Shown here piece after piece: positions 8,801-16,202 of a stretch of 64,000 nt of DNA. A program made the translations under genes and the position numbers. The DNA lies in contig CP026657.1 of NCBI GenBank assembly GCA_023525915.1, positions 620,001-684,000 on the forward strand, given 5' to 3'. Source of the stretch: Acetispira formosa (nom. nud.). Its GTDB lineage: Bacteria; Desulfobacterota; Desulfarculia; Adiutricales; Adiutricaceae. Under the pieces are notes generated by a model. It saw only the letters and a list, made by a program, of their open reading frames with translations. It was not told where the DNA came from and ran no database searches. Positions within the stretch are counted from its first letter, which is position 1, and each line of letters begins with the position of its first letter.

Positions 8801-8975
8801 CCCTCTGCGGGTTTACCACGGGCGTTTTTCAAGCGATTGCTCGGCAAAGCCGTCATCGCCCGGTTGAGTAACTATCCAGCCCATTTTGAAATATGAAAAT
8901 GCGCTGTAATAAAATCAGCTATTTACCTATTCCTGTCTCGCCCGCGCGAAGAATTTTTTCGTCAGGCTAGACGGA

Positions 8976-9030
8976 GGCCTTTCAGGGCAAGGGGATAGAC
9001 CTTCAGCTCATCCCCTTGCCCCGAAAGGCC
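8976..9030. repeat. GATAGACCTTCAG-loop hairpin, copy 1
   Basis: Near-perfect hairpin: arm GGCCTTTCAGGGCAAGGGGA, loop core TAGACCTTCAGCTCA, then the complementary arm. The left flank TTTTTTCGTCAG and the right flank GCGGAAAAAG match those of copy 2 at 9214. Confidence 0.8.
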
Positions 9031-9213
9031 GCGCGCGACGCATAGCGGAAAAAGTCTGAGCACCCCGCCACCTACCGGCTGAATAGTTACCCGGTCAGGG
9101 CCTACGCATCTAAATAATGAATAAAATCAGTAATATTATTCTTGATGCGGCAAAGCCAACAAAATAAAAAACTTACCATGCGCATGGGCGAGGCGATTTT
9201 TTCGCCAGACACA

Positions 9214-9280
9214 GCGCAAATCCGCTTCCAGCGCGGGGATAGACCTTCAGGTCATCCCCGCGCTGGAAGCGGATTTGCGC
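9214..9280. repeat. GATAGACCTTCAG-loop hairpin, copy 2
   Basis: Perfectly paired hairpin with arm GCGCAAATCCGCTTCCAGCG and loop core GGGGATAGACCTTCAGGTCA. Loop and flanks match copy 1, while the stem sequence is quite different yet still fully complementary. Confidence 0.85.
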
Positions 9281-9425
9281 GAAGTATGGCGGAAAAAGCG
9301 TCCGCCCTCCCAAGCCACATTTAGATGCGTAAGCCCTGTTACCCGGTTGACGTAAACCAATCCTCCAGCTATAATGGGGACGATCTGGAACCAGACGCCA
9401 TATATTGTGTCGGAGGCTTATTGTA

Positions 9426-9800
9426 ATGGCCAAACCAAAAACATCCCCCAAAAAGGGCGCGATCCGTTCGCCCCACACCAAAAAGCAAGTTGAAGTCCTC
9501 AAGGCCCTGGAACAGGCCGCCAAGCGGATCGGCCTGAAAGTATCGGCCGGTCAACTGCGCTTCGCCGGTCTGAAGCTGAGGGGCGGAAGCTGTCTTCTGC
9601 ATGGCCGCCAATGGCTGATTCTTGATAAAAGTCAGCCCTTTGAAGAACTGGTCGATATTTATCGCCAGGCCATTTCCACCAGTGATTTGATCTCCTGCGG
9701 CCTGCCGGATGACGTTCTGTCCACTCTCTCCCCCTATTTTCTAAGTGATATTGCCGAGACGGCGGCGGGCGATTCCGCTATCGGGGAAGAGGCCGCCTGA
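9426..9800 (+). CDS. Uncharacterised small protein upstream of TtcA-like enzyme
   Basis: 124 residues with a basic start (MAKPKTSPKKGAIRSPHTKK), a predicted helix-rich region and a middle segment LRGGSCLLHGRQWLILDKSQPFEELVDIY. I do not recognise a Pfam family; the W/L/D pattern resembles small conserved proteins linked to tRNA thiolation genes, but this is only an impression. The ATG at 9426 follows GGAGG; an upstream in-frame start at 9405 lacks one. Its stop is directly followed by the TTG start of the PP-loop gene, so the two are probably co-translated. Confidence 0.7.
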   Translation: MAKPKTSPKKGAIRSPHTKKQVEVLKALEQAAKRIGLKVSAGQLRFAGLKLRGGSCLLHGRQWLILDKSQPFEELVDIYRQAISTSDLISCGLPDDVLSTLSPYFLSDIAETAAGDSAIGEEAA

Positions 9801-10595
9801 TTGACCGGCGCCGGGTTCCCCAATCCACTGAGCAATAATGAATGGCCGCCGGATCGTCGCCTGGTTCGGCGGCTGGCCCGTCTGGGCGGACGCGCTGTGG
9901 TCCGTTACCGACTGATTGCTGACGGCGATGTTATAGTGACAGCCGTCTCCGGGGGCAAGGATTCGCTGGTCATGACCAAATTTCTGGCCGACCTGCGTTT
10001 GCGCGCCCCGGTGAAGTATCGAATTGGGGCCGTGCATCTGGGGCCTGGCGGGGAGGGCGCGCTGCGCCCTTGGTTGGAAGCATTGAACCTGGACTTCATC
10101 CACTGGGAGGCCGCCCCGGTCGTTCCAGAGCTGGCAGATTACCGGCCCGGCGGCCCCAGCCCCTGTTTCAATTGCGCTCGTCTGCGGCGCAATCGTCTTT
10201 TTGAACTTTGCCGCCAATATGGAGCTAATCGTCTGGCCCTGGGCCACCATCTGGACGACGCGGCTGAAACATTTCTGATGAATGCTTTACACAGCGGCCG
10301 CATCGATGGCCTCAGCCCCCGGCAGGAGTTGTTCGCGGGAAAGCTTTCGATCATTCGTCCGCTGCTGTTGACGCCTGAAGGGTTGATCAAGGCCTTGGTC
10401 GATTGGTGGGGGCTGCCGGTCATGAAATCTGGCTGTCCGGCCGATGGGCATACCGTGCGCCAGGAAATCAAGGAACTGGTGGCCGCAATGGCCGTCAGGC
10501 ACCCGAAAATCCCCGGCAACCTGTCCGCCGTGGTGGAGGCCGCCGCTGAAATGACTCTGGCCCCTGAAAGGCCGAGATATCGTAAAGACTTTTAA
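9801..10595 (+). CDS. TtcA-like PP-loop ATPase (tRNA 2-thiolation family)
   Basis: 264 residues. PP-loop SGGKDS near residue 50, CFNCARLRR (a CxxC) in the middle, and GHHLDDAAETFLMN, all typical of the TtcA branch that binds an Fe-S cluster and thiolates cytidine 32 of tRNA. A further cysteine occurs in SGCPADG. TtcA group enzymes in deltaproteobacteria are often annotated as tRNA lysidine(34) synthetase-like, but no TilS C-terminal domain is seen. The TTG start immediately follows the upstream stop, with GAGG nearby. Confidence 0.82.
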   Translation: MTGAGFPNPLSNNEWPPDRRLVRRLARLGGRAVVRYRLIADGDVIVTAVSGGKDSLVMTKFLADLRLRAPVKYRIGAVHLGPGGEGALRPWLEALNLDFIHWEAAPVVPELADYRPGGPSPCFNCARLRRNRLFELCRQYGANRLALGHHLDDAAETFLMNALHSGRIDGLSPRQELFAGKLSIIRPLLLTPEGLIKALVDWWGLPVMKSGCPADGHTVRQEIKELVAAMAVRHPKIPGNLSAVVEAAAEMTLAPERPRYRKDF

Positions 10596-10658
10596 AAAAT
10601 CGCAAGTTTTAAATTGTATAAAAGTGTGATAAACTTGCTTTTGGTTTTTGAGTGATGT

Positions 10659-10680
10659 GGGACGTTTTCGTCCCTTTTAA
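10659..10680 (+). terminator. Rho-independent terminator after the TtcA-like gene
   Basis: Hairpin GGGAC-gttttc-GTCCC followed by TTTTAATTTT. It separates the PP-loop gene from the lipid-transport operon. Confidence 0.75.
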
Positions 10681-10764
10681 TTTTAGACGACACAGCGGAG
10701 CCCATGGCTCCAAGAGGGTTTAGAGACACTGAACGGTGGTCCGCCCCGCTTGTTGGTTAAGTAT

Positions 10765-11748
10765 ATGAAAATAATCTGTTCTATGATTGGGGCTGCCAGC
10801 CTTTTGTTGATCTCATGCGGAGCGGCTTTTGGTGAGTGGCCGGAACGCGGCCTGACCATGGTCACCTCCTCGCCCAGAACTGTGACCTGGAGTGTTGAGG
10901 AACCTGATGTTCGGGCCGAGATTCTGCGCTCCCTGGTGCCCCGTCTAAGCCGGGAATTGGGCGTGCCGGTTACTCTTGTTTTCCGGCCGGCCGGGTCTGG
11001 TGTTCTGGCCGGCAACATGGTGGCCGGAGCCAAGCCTGACGGATATGTTTTCGGTGCCTTGGGGGGTGATGTGGCCATGGGCCGGGTCATCCAGGAATTC
11101 ACTCCCTATAACTGGGCTGAGTTCGTGCCTGTTTCCACAGCCTGGCGCACTCTTTACGCTGTGGTCGCCCGCGCTGATGAAAGCGCCGGTAATCTGCTCG
11201 ACGTGCCGGGAAAAGCTCCCTCAGACAAGCTGCGACTGGCCCATACCGGCCTCAGCCCCATTGATACGCCCACTCTTCTGGCCGTTCGCGCGGCCCAGGC
11301 GGCTGGGTTTAGCTGGGATCTGAAAAAAGTTGATTCTCTGAATCCTGATTATCTCCTGAAAGGTGAGGTGGACGCTATGGTGGTGCCTCTGGGCAGCCTG
11401 CGTCACTATCCTGAAAAGGATAAGCTGAAGGTGCTGACTGTTTTTACCTACAGCACCGTCTCACCCTGCTCGGCGGGGCTGCCGACTCTGGCCACCCAGG
11501 ATTTGAAAATTGATTTGAATCCGCCGTTTGCCTTCTATCTTCCGTCCAAAGTCAACTGGCGAATTCGTTCGCGGCTGTCGCTGGCCATTAATAACGCCCT
11601 TCAGCAGCCCAACGTTACCAAGGCTATGAAGAATGCCTGTTTGGAGCCTTTTCTCGAAGATACCGACGGCGTCTCCGCCGTGTTGAACCGGGAATACAAA
11701 CAGCAGGAGAGTGTCTTGAAATCTGTGAATATTCAGGAGAAAATGTGA
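10765..11748 (+). CDS. TctC/Bug-type solute-binding protein heading an Mla-type operon
   Basis: 327 residues. Signal sequence MKIICSMIGAASLLLISC has a lipobox-like LIS-C, so it may be a lipoprotein. The body has the tripartite-tricarboxylate binding protein layout (FRPAGSGVLAGNMVAGAKPDGYVFG, then GGDVAMG). Normally such proteins feed TctAB or act as Bug sensors. Here there is no TctAB; the stop overlaps the mlaE start by four bases, which ties it to lipid transport. The ATG at 10765 is preferred to a TTG at 10750 because it starts the signal peptide. RBS is weak. Confidence 0.75.
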   Translation: MKIICSMIGAASLLLISCGAAFGEWPERGLTMVTSSPRTVTWSVEEPDVRAEILRSLVPRLSRELGVPVTLVFRPAGSGVLAGNMVAGAKPDGYVFGALGGDVAMGRVIQEFTPYNWAEFVPVSTAWRTLYAVVARADESAGNLLDVPGKAPSDKLRLAHTGLSPIDTPTLLAVRAAQAAGFSWDLKKVDSLNPDYLLKGEVDAMVVPLGSLRHYPEKDKLKVLTVFTYSTVSPCSAGLPTLATQDLKIDLNPPFAFYLPSKVNWRIRSRLSLAINNALQQPNVTKAMKNACLEPFLEDTDGVSAVLNREYKQQESVLKSVNIQEKM

Positions 11749-12896
11749 GCCGTGACCGACATGTCAATAGCTCCTCCGGCCCTCTGCCTTTCAAGCTGGA
11801 GGCCGATAACCATGAGGGCGGCTCCGTTATACGCCTGACCGGCGACCTGACGGTGGACGTTCCGGCTGAAGCCTGGAAATCATTGGATTCGGGCACTAAA
11901 GGGCCGGGTAAAGCCGGTAAACTGCGTTTTGATTTAAGTGGCCTAACTGCCCTGGACCTCAACGGTTCCGCCCAGCTTCTCACTATTGCCGACCGGGCCG
12001 GAAAGGGCGGAGCCAGTATTGAAGGGCTGCCCGAACGTTTTGAAACCATTTTCAACCTGGCTAAAAATTCGCTCGACACTCCCATGGAAGAGCAGCCCGA
12101 TAAGCCCTCCTTTATTGAATCCCTCGGAAAAGTGACCAGTGATATCAAGGACGACGCGGTCGCTCTCATAACTTTTCACGGTGAACTGCTGGTCGAAATG
12201 GCCCGTTCGATAATCCATCCCGGAGCCATTCGCTGGAACAGCGTTTTCAGTGTGGCTGAAACGGCCGGGGTTAATGCTGTGCCTATTGTTTCCCTGGTTT
12301 CTTTCCTGGTGGGCCTGATCATCGCCTTTCAGGCGGCCATGCTGATGAAGATGTTCGGGGCTGAAATTTATGTGGCCGACCTCATCGGCATCGCGGTTAT
12401 CAGGGAACTGGGGCCGCTGATTGCCGGCATCGTTCTGGCGGGCCGCTCCGGCTCGGCTTTTTCAGCCGAACTGGGGGCCATGAAAGCGGCTGAAGAGGTG
12501 GACGCCATTACCACCATGGGGCTTTCTCCGGTGCGTGAGCTGGCCCTCCCGCGTGTTCTGGCCTCCGTCATTACCACTCCGATGGTCACCATCATCGCCA
12601 GTTTCATGGGTATCGTCGGCGGCAGCGTGGTTCTTCTGGCCATGGGGTACGCGCCGGGCGTCTACTGGTCCGGGGCTATCAGCCAGGTCTCCATGGCCAG
12701 CTTTCTCATCGGCACTTTCAAATCATTCATCTTCGGCTTTACACTTTCTTCAATCGGCTGCCAGCGGGGCCTTGAGGCTGGTGACGGGCCGGGTGCGGTG
12801 GGTATGGCCACCACCAGCGGTGTGGTGACCAATATTGTTGTTATCGCGGTTTTAGACAGCCTTTTCGCGGTGGTGTTCTATGTCCTCGACATCTGA
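11745..12896 (+). CDS. mlaE: MlaE-type permease with N-terminal STAS domain
   Basis: 383 residues. The first 110 or so form an STAS-like domain (VIRLTGDLTVDVPAEAW, LRFDLSGLTALDLNGSAQL), fused to the MlaE permease (about 125-383) with GLIIAFQAAMLMKMFGAE, LAGRSGSAFSAELGAMKAAEE and five to six membrane helices. In E. coli the STAS protein MlaB is separate; N-terminal fusions are known in other proteobacteria. It moves phospholipid between the inner membrane and the MCE protein. GTG start with AGGAG upstream; overlaps the preceding gene and mlaF. Confidence 0.93.
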   Translation: MSRDRHVNSSSGPLPFKLEADNHEGGSVIRLTGDLTVDVPAEAWKSLDSGTKGPGKAGKLRFDLSGLTALDLNGSAQLLTIADRAGKGGASIEGLPERFETIFNLAKNSLDTPMEEQPDKPSFIESLGKVTSDIKDDAVALITFHGELLVEMARSIIHPGAIRWNSVFSVAETAGVNAVPIVSLVSFLVGLIIAFQAAMLMKMFGAEIYVADLIGIAVIRELGPLIAGIVLAGRSGSAFSAELGAMKAAEEVDAITTMGLSPVRELALPRVLASVITTPMVTIIASFMGIVGGSVVLLAMGYAPGVYWSGAISQVSMASFLIGTFKSFIFGFTLSSIGCQRGLEAGDGPGAVGMATTSGVVTNIVVIAVLDSLFAVVFYVLDI

Positions 12897-13695
12897 TAAA
12901 AAGGCCGACAGGACCGCTCCGCCGCCGGTGAAGGTTGAAGGGCTTTCCGTGGCCTATGGCAACAGTCCCCCCATTTTGGAAGATGTTAATTTCACCATTG
13001 AAGCTGGTGAAATTTTTGGCATACTGGGCGGCAGCGGCAGCGGCAAAAGTTCGGTGCTGCGAAATCTTATTGGCCTGGTCAAGCCGCGCAAGGGCCGCAT
13101 TTTCATTTTCGGTGAAGATCTTTGGGCCGACAACGGTCGTCATCTCAATGAGAGCCGCCATAAATTCGGCATGATGTATCAGGCCGGGGCGCTTTTCGGT
13201 TCCATGACTTTGTTGGAAAACGTGGCCATGCCGATGATGGAGTTTACCGGCATGTCCAGGGAGTCGGTCATTACGGCGGCCAGGGTCAAGCTGTCGCTGG
13301 TGGGGCTGGGCGGTTATGAATATCACCTGCCGGCCCACATCAGCGGCGGCATGCAGAAGAGGGCGGCTATTGCCAGGGCCATGGCCCTGGAGCCCAAGCT
13401 GATTTTTCTCGATGAGCCCAGCGCCGGGCTTGACCCCATTACTTCGGCCGATCTTGACCGCCTTATCGTCACCCTGGCCCGTAACCTGGGGATAGCCTTT
13501 GGAGTGGTAACTCATGAGCTGGGCAGTATTATGAGTATTATCGACCGGGCCATAGTGCTGGAAAAATCAGCTAAGGGCATTGTGGCCGAGGGTGCTCCGG
13601 CCGAGTTGGCCAAACGGACCGACCAGCCCTTTGTGGCCGCCTTTTTCAATCGTCAGACCATGGATGAGGCGAAAAAAGCTTCGCCAAAACAGTAA
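12880..13695 (+). CDS. mlaF: MlaF-type ABC transporter ATPase
   Basis: 271 residues. Walker A GGSGSGKSS with Lys56, signature SGGMQKRAAIARA, Walker B LIFLDEPSAGLDP and H-loop VTHELGS. It powers the MlaE permease. The ATG lies 17 bp inside the mlaE end, and mlaD follows after 15 bp, so this is a tightly coupled operon. Length and motifs are standard for the family. Confidence 0.95.
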   Translation: MSSTSDKKADRTAPPPVKVEGLSVAYGNSPPILEDVNFTIEAGEIFGILGGSGSGKSSVLRNLIGLVKPRKGRIFIFGEDLWADNGRHLNESRHKFGMMYQAGALFGSMTLLENVAMPMMEFTGMSRESVITAARVKLSLVGLGGYEYHLPAHISGGMQKRAAIARAMALEPKLIFLDEPSAGLDPITSADLDRLIVTLARNLGIAFGVVTHELGSIMSIIDRAIVLEKSAKGIVAEGAPAELAKRTDQPFVAAFFNRQTMDEAKKASPKQ

Positions 13696-13710
13696 GGGGT
13701 CCATCACAAT

Positions 13711-14694
13711 ATGTCCGGCAATCATAATTACTTTAAAATAGGCCTTTTCGCGCTGTTCGCCATGCTGCTGTTCGTGGCCGGTGTTCTGGTTTTCGGCCTC
13801 AGCGGGTCCTTGAAGCCCAAGCTGGAATGCGCTACTCTCTTCAGCCGTTCCGTCCAGGGGCTGTCGGTGGGATCGGCTGTGAATTTTCGCGGCTTCAAGG
13901 TCGGCCAGATTTCCAGCATCGCCTTGTCGTCAGTTGATGATAAGGACGGTGAACCCACCGTGCGTGTCGGATTTTTCATTGAACCCTCTTCCCTGACCGG
14001 CCAAGATTCTTCAGAAGCTGAAGCGCGGGATTACATTTTTGACCAGATATCCCACGGCTTGAAAGTGTATCTGTCCTTTCAGGGAGTAACCGGCGTGGGC
14101 TTTCTGGATTTGGATTATGATCAAGACTCAAAAAATGGTGAAGGCGGCTTCGAGATTGACCGTCTCAAAGAGTGGTCGATGGAGCGGGGCGTGACTTACA
14201 TTCCCAATGGTCCCGGCCGGATCATGGAAATCAGCGAGTCGGCCACCCAGATCGTTAAATCGCTCAGCGACGTTGATTTTTCAGGCATCAGCCGCGACGT
14301 CAGAGGCATGGTGGAGACTTTTCAGAAAGCGGTGGCCGATCTTCAAACTGATCAGCTTTCGGCCGAACTGGTTAAGGCTTTGGCGGAAATCCGCGCGGCT
14401 TCATCTGAGATTAGTGGTTTGGCCGCCAATCTGGATAAAAATTTTGGGCGCGGGAACTCTCTGAATAATGTCGGCACTGAGCTGGAAGCCACTATCAAGC
14501 AATTGCGTTTGGCCATCAAGCGAACTGAGCAGCTGTTAAACGCCTCTCAGAACAACCTGCCGGCCACTATGGAAAACTTGAGGCTTATGTCGGAAAACAT
14601 GCGTGAACTTTCCGAGCTTCTGAAGAGGTATCCAAGCCAGCTGTTCTTTGGCCAGCCCCCGCAGGAAGTCCGGCCGCGATCTTTGGGCCGCTGA
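13711..14694 (+). CDS. mlaD: MlaD-type MCE domain protein
   Basis: 327 residues. One N-terminal membrane helix (about 8-30), then the MCE domain (about 38-125: LFSRSVQGLSVGSAVNFRGFKVGQI), then a helical C-terminal part with a run of predicted coiled-coil (about 170-300). MCE proteins form a hexameric lipid-conducting ring in the periplasm. Preceded by AAGGGG. The longer helical tail is more like PqiB/YebT-type or Campylobacter MlaD proteins than E. coli MlaD. Confidence 0.92.
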   Translation: MSGNHNYFKIGLFALFAMLLFVAGVLVFGLSGSLKPKLECATLFSRSVQGLSVGSAVNFRGFKVGQISSIALSSVDDKDGEPTVRVGFFIEPSSLTGQDSSEAEARDYIFDQISHGLKVYLSFQGVTGVGFLDLDYDQDSKNGEGGFEIDRLKEWSMERGVTYIPNGPGRIMEISESATQIVKSLSDVDFSGISRDVRGMVETFQKAVADLQTDQLSAELVKALAEIRAASSEISGLAANLDKNFGRGNSLNNVGTELEATIKQLRLAIKRTEQLLNASQNNLPATMENLRLMSENMRELSELLKRYPSQLFFGQPPQEVRPRSLGR

Positions 14695-14718
14695 CCCGTG
14701 CCGTTGAAAGGAGACACA

Positions 14719-15330
14719 ATGAGCAGATTGAGATTGATGATACTGATGGTTGCGGCCGGGGCGCTGCTTACGACCGGCTGCCTCAGCAAGCCTTATCCCA
14801 ATAAGAATTATTTCAGCCTCAGCGCTGAATTGCCCAATACCACCACAGTTCAGAAAGCCAAGCGCTACACTTTGATGGTGGGCACGGTGAACGCGGCTTC
14901 TGGATTTGAGGACAGGCTCCTGGTCTACCGCATCGGCCCCAACCAGTATGAAACGGATTTCTATAATGAATTCGTGGCCGCTCCGGCGCGGCTTCTGGCA
15001 GATTTGGCCGCCCAGCATCTGGACAATATCAATTCTAAGGTTCGGGTGGTGAAGAATCCCGGCATGCGGATGGCTGATTTTGGTCTGGAGACCTATCTTG
15101 AAGGGATTTTTGGTGATTTTACGGTCACGCCTCCGGCGGCCACGGTCAATATCCGTTTCACCCTCAATGATTTGCGTGGTTCGCAGGCCAAGGTGATCAT
15201 GGATAAAACTTATCGTTGCACCCGCTCCATCCAGGAGAAGAAGCCGACTGCTCTGGTTGCCGGGATGAATGTGTGTGTTAATGAGATTTTAAATGAGCTT
15301 AACCAGGATTTCGAAAAAATGGCCCGCTAA
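14719..15330 (+). CDS. ABC-type transport auxiliary lipoprotein (PqiC-like)
   Basis: 203 residues. Signal peptide with lipobox LTTGC, then a domain with NYFSLSAE near the mature N-terminus and GPNQYETDFYNEFVAAPARLL, typical of the PqiC/YmbA-like auxiliary component (ABC-type transport auxiliary lipoprotein, LPT/MCE-associated). It should sit in the outer membrane's inner leaflet and receive lipids from the MCE ring. The ATG at 14719 follows AAAGGAG; a GTG at 14698 would place the RBS inside the gene. Last gene of the operon; no MlaC homologue is present. Confidence 0.85.
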   Translation: MSRLRLMILMVAAGALLTTGCLSKPYPNKNYFSLSAELPNTTTVQKAKRYTLMVGTVNAASGFEDRLLVYRIGPNQYETDFYNEFVAAPARLLADLAAQHLDNINSKVRVVKNPGMRMADFGLETYLEGIFGDFTVTPPAATVNIRFTLNDLRGSQAKVIMDKTYRCTRSIQEKKPTALVAGMNVCVNEILNELNQDFEKMAR

Positions 15331-16202
15331 AGTGTGAGGTTTGTTTGGGCGTGGAGTGAATGGTGGCGGCCCGAAGGGCCACGCGATTAAAGGACTTGGC
15401 CCGAAGGGCCAACCAAAGGGTTCCACCCTCTGGACTCCGGCTGGGGGAGGGCCCACGCGGGCCCTACCCCAGACCCCACCCGCGCCAGGGGGGCGGAGCC
15501 CCCTGGACCCCCAAGAAATCAGGGTCAGCTTACAATTTCACCTTCCCGCATCGCCGCAACTCGCTTCGAGTACGAAGCTCAGACAAGCGGCGACGCTTCA
15601 TACTGCCTCGGCTTCTGGTGCCATAGGCAGTTTTACGTTGGGCTGTAACATTCTGCGATAGGCAGCTTCATCGGCTGGGTGATAGTTCTCGTATGTTCGG
15701 CTTAAATCAGCTTCCCCTTAAAGACCCTTTCCAGTGCTGGTAGTGCGTCCTCCGCCACCTATCGCTTTTCAATGAGTTGCTCATTAGAAAAAAGACGACA
15801 AAGTCTCGTCGTTACAGCGCTGGAAAAGCTATTGGAGGGGAAAAAGTAATCAGCCGAACATACGTGAAACAACAATCATTCGATGAAGCTGCCTATAGCA
15901 AAATGTAACAGCCCAATGTAATGTGGCCGCGAGCGGTTAGAGCGGAAGCTGTATGAAGCGTCGCCGCTTGTCTGAGCTTCGTACCCGAAGCGAGTTGCGG
16001 CGATGCGGGAAAAAGAAAGTTGAATCTGACCCTGACCTCTTGGGGGTCCAGGGGGCTCCGCCCCCCTGGCGCGGGTGGGGTCTGGGGTAGGGCCCGCGTG
16101 GGCCCTCCCCCAGCCGGAGTCCAGAGGGTGGAACCCTTTGGTTGGCCTTTCAGGCCAAGTCCTTTAATCCTGCGGCCCTCTGGGCCGCACTCCACTTCCC
16201 GG
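15331..16202. repeat. 845-bp quasi-palindrome between convergent genes
   Basis: Arms of about 370 bp (15351 to about 15720 and about 15835 to 16195) are near-mirror images. The outer part contains CCAGGGGGGCGGAGCCCCCTGG-like palindromes and CCGGCTGGGGGAGGGCCC. The inner part contains CAACTCGCTTCGAGTACGAA followed by GCTCAGACAAG, and CATACG/CGTATGTTCGGCT. The centre, about 115 bp, is less symmetric. Both arms carry a mirrored open frame of about 106 codons (15341-15661 plus; 15893-16216 minus) whose products are low-complexity; I regard these as non-genes. The region separates the Mla operon from a kinase gene and would form an enormous cruciform or RNA hairpin. Confidence 0.9.

Larger units (their letters stand above)
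8580..9425. other. Repeat-rich 846-bp intergenic region
   Basis: No gene is supported between rdgB and the small gene at 9426. It holds the 146-bp inverted-repeat element (8584-8800), then two tandem hairpin units (8976-9030 and 9214-9280) flanked by an inverted pair: GTTACCCGGTCAGGGCCTACGCATCTAAAT (split by position: 9082-9111) and its mirror ATTTAGATGCG...TTACCCGG near 9320-9350. Short ORFs inside are by-products of the palindromes. Confidence 0.8.

Noticed and set aside
15341-15661. Open frame of 106 codons in the left arm of the palindrome, with a mirrored partner at 15893-16216
   Set aside because: Product is proline/glycine-rich low complexity generated by the palindromic DNA; no RBS and no recognisable domain.
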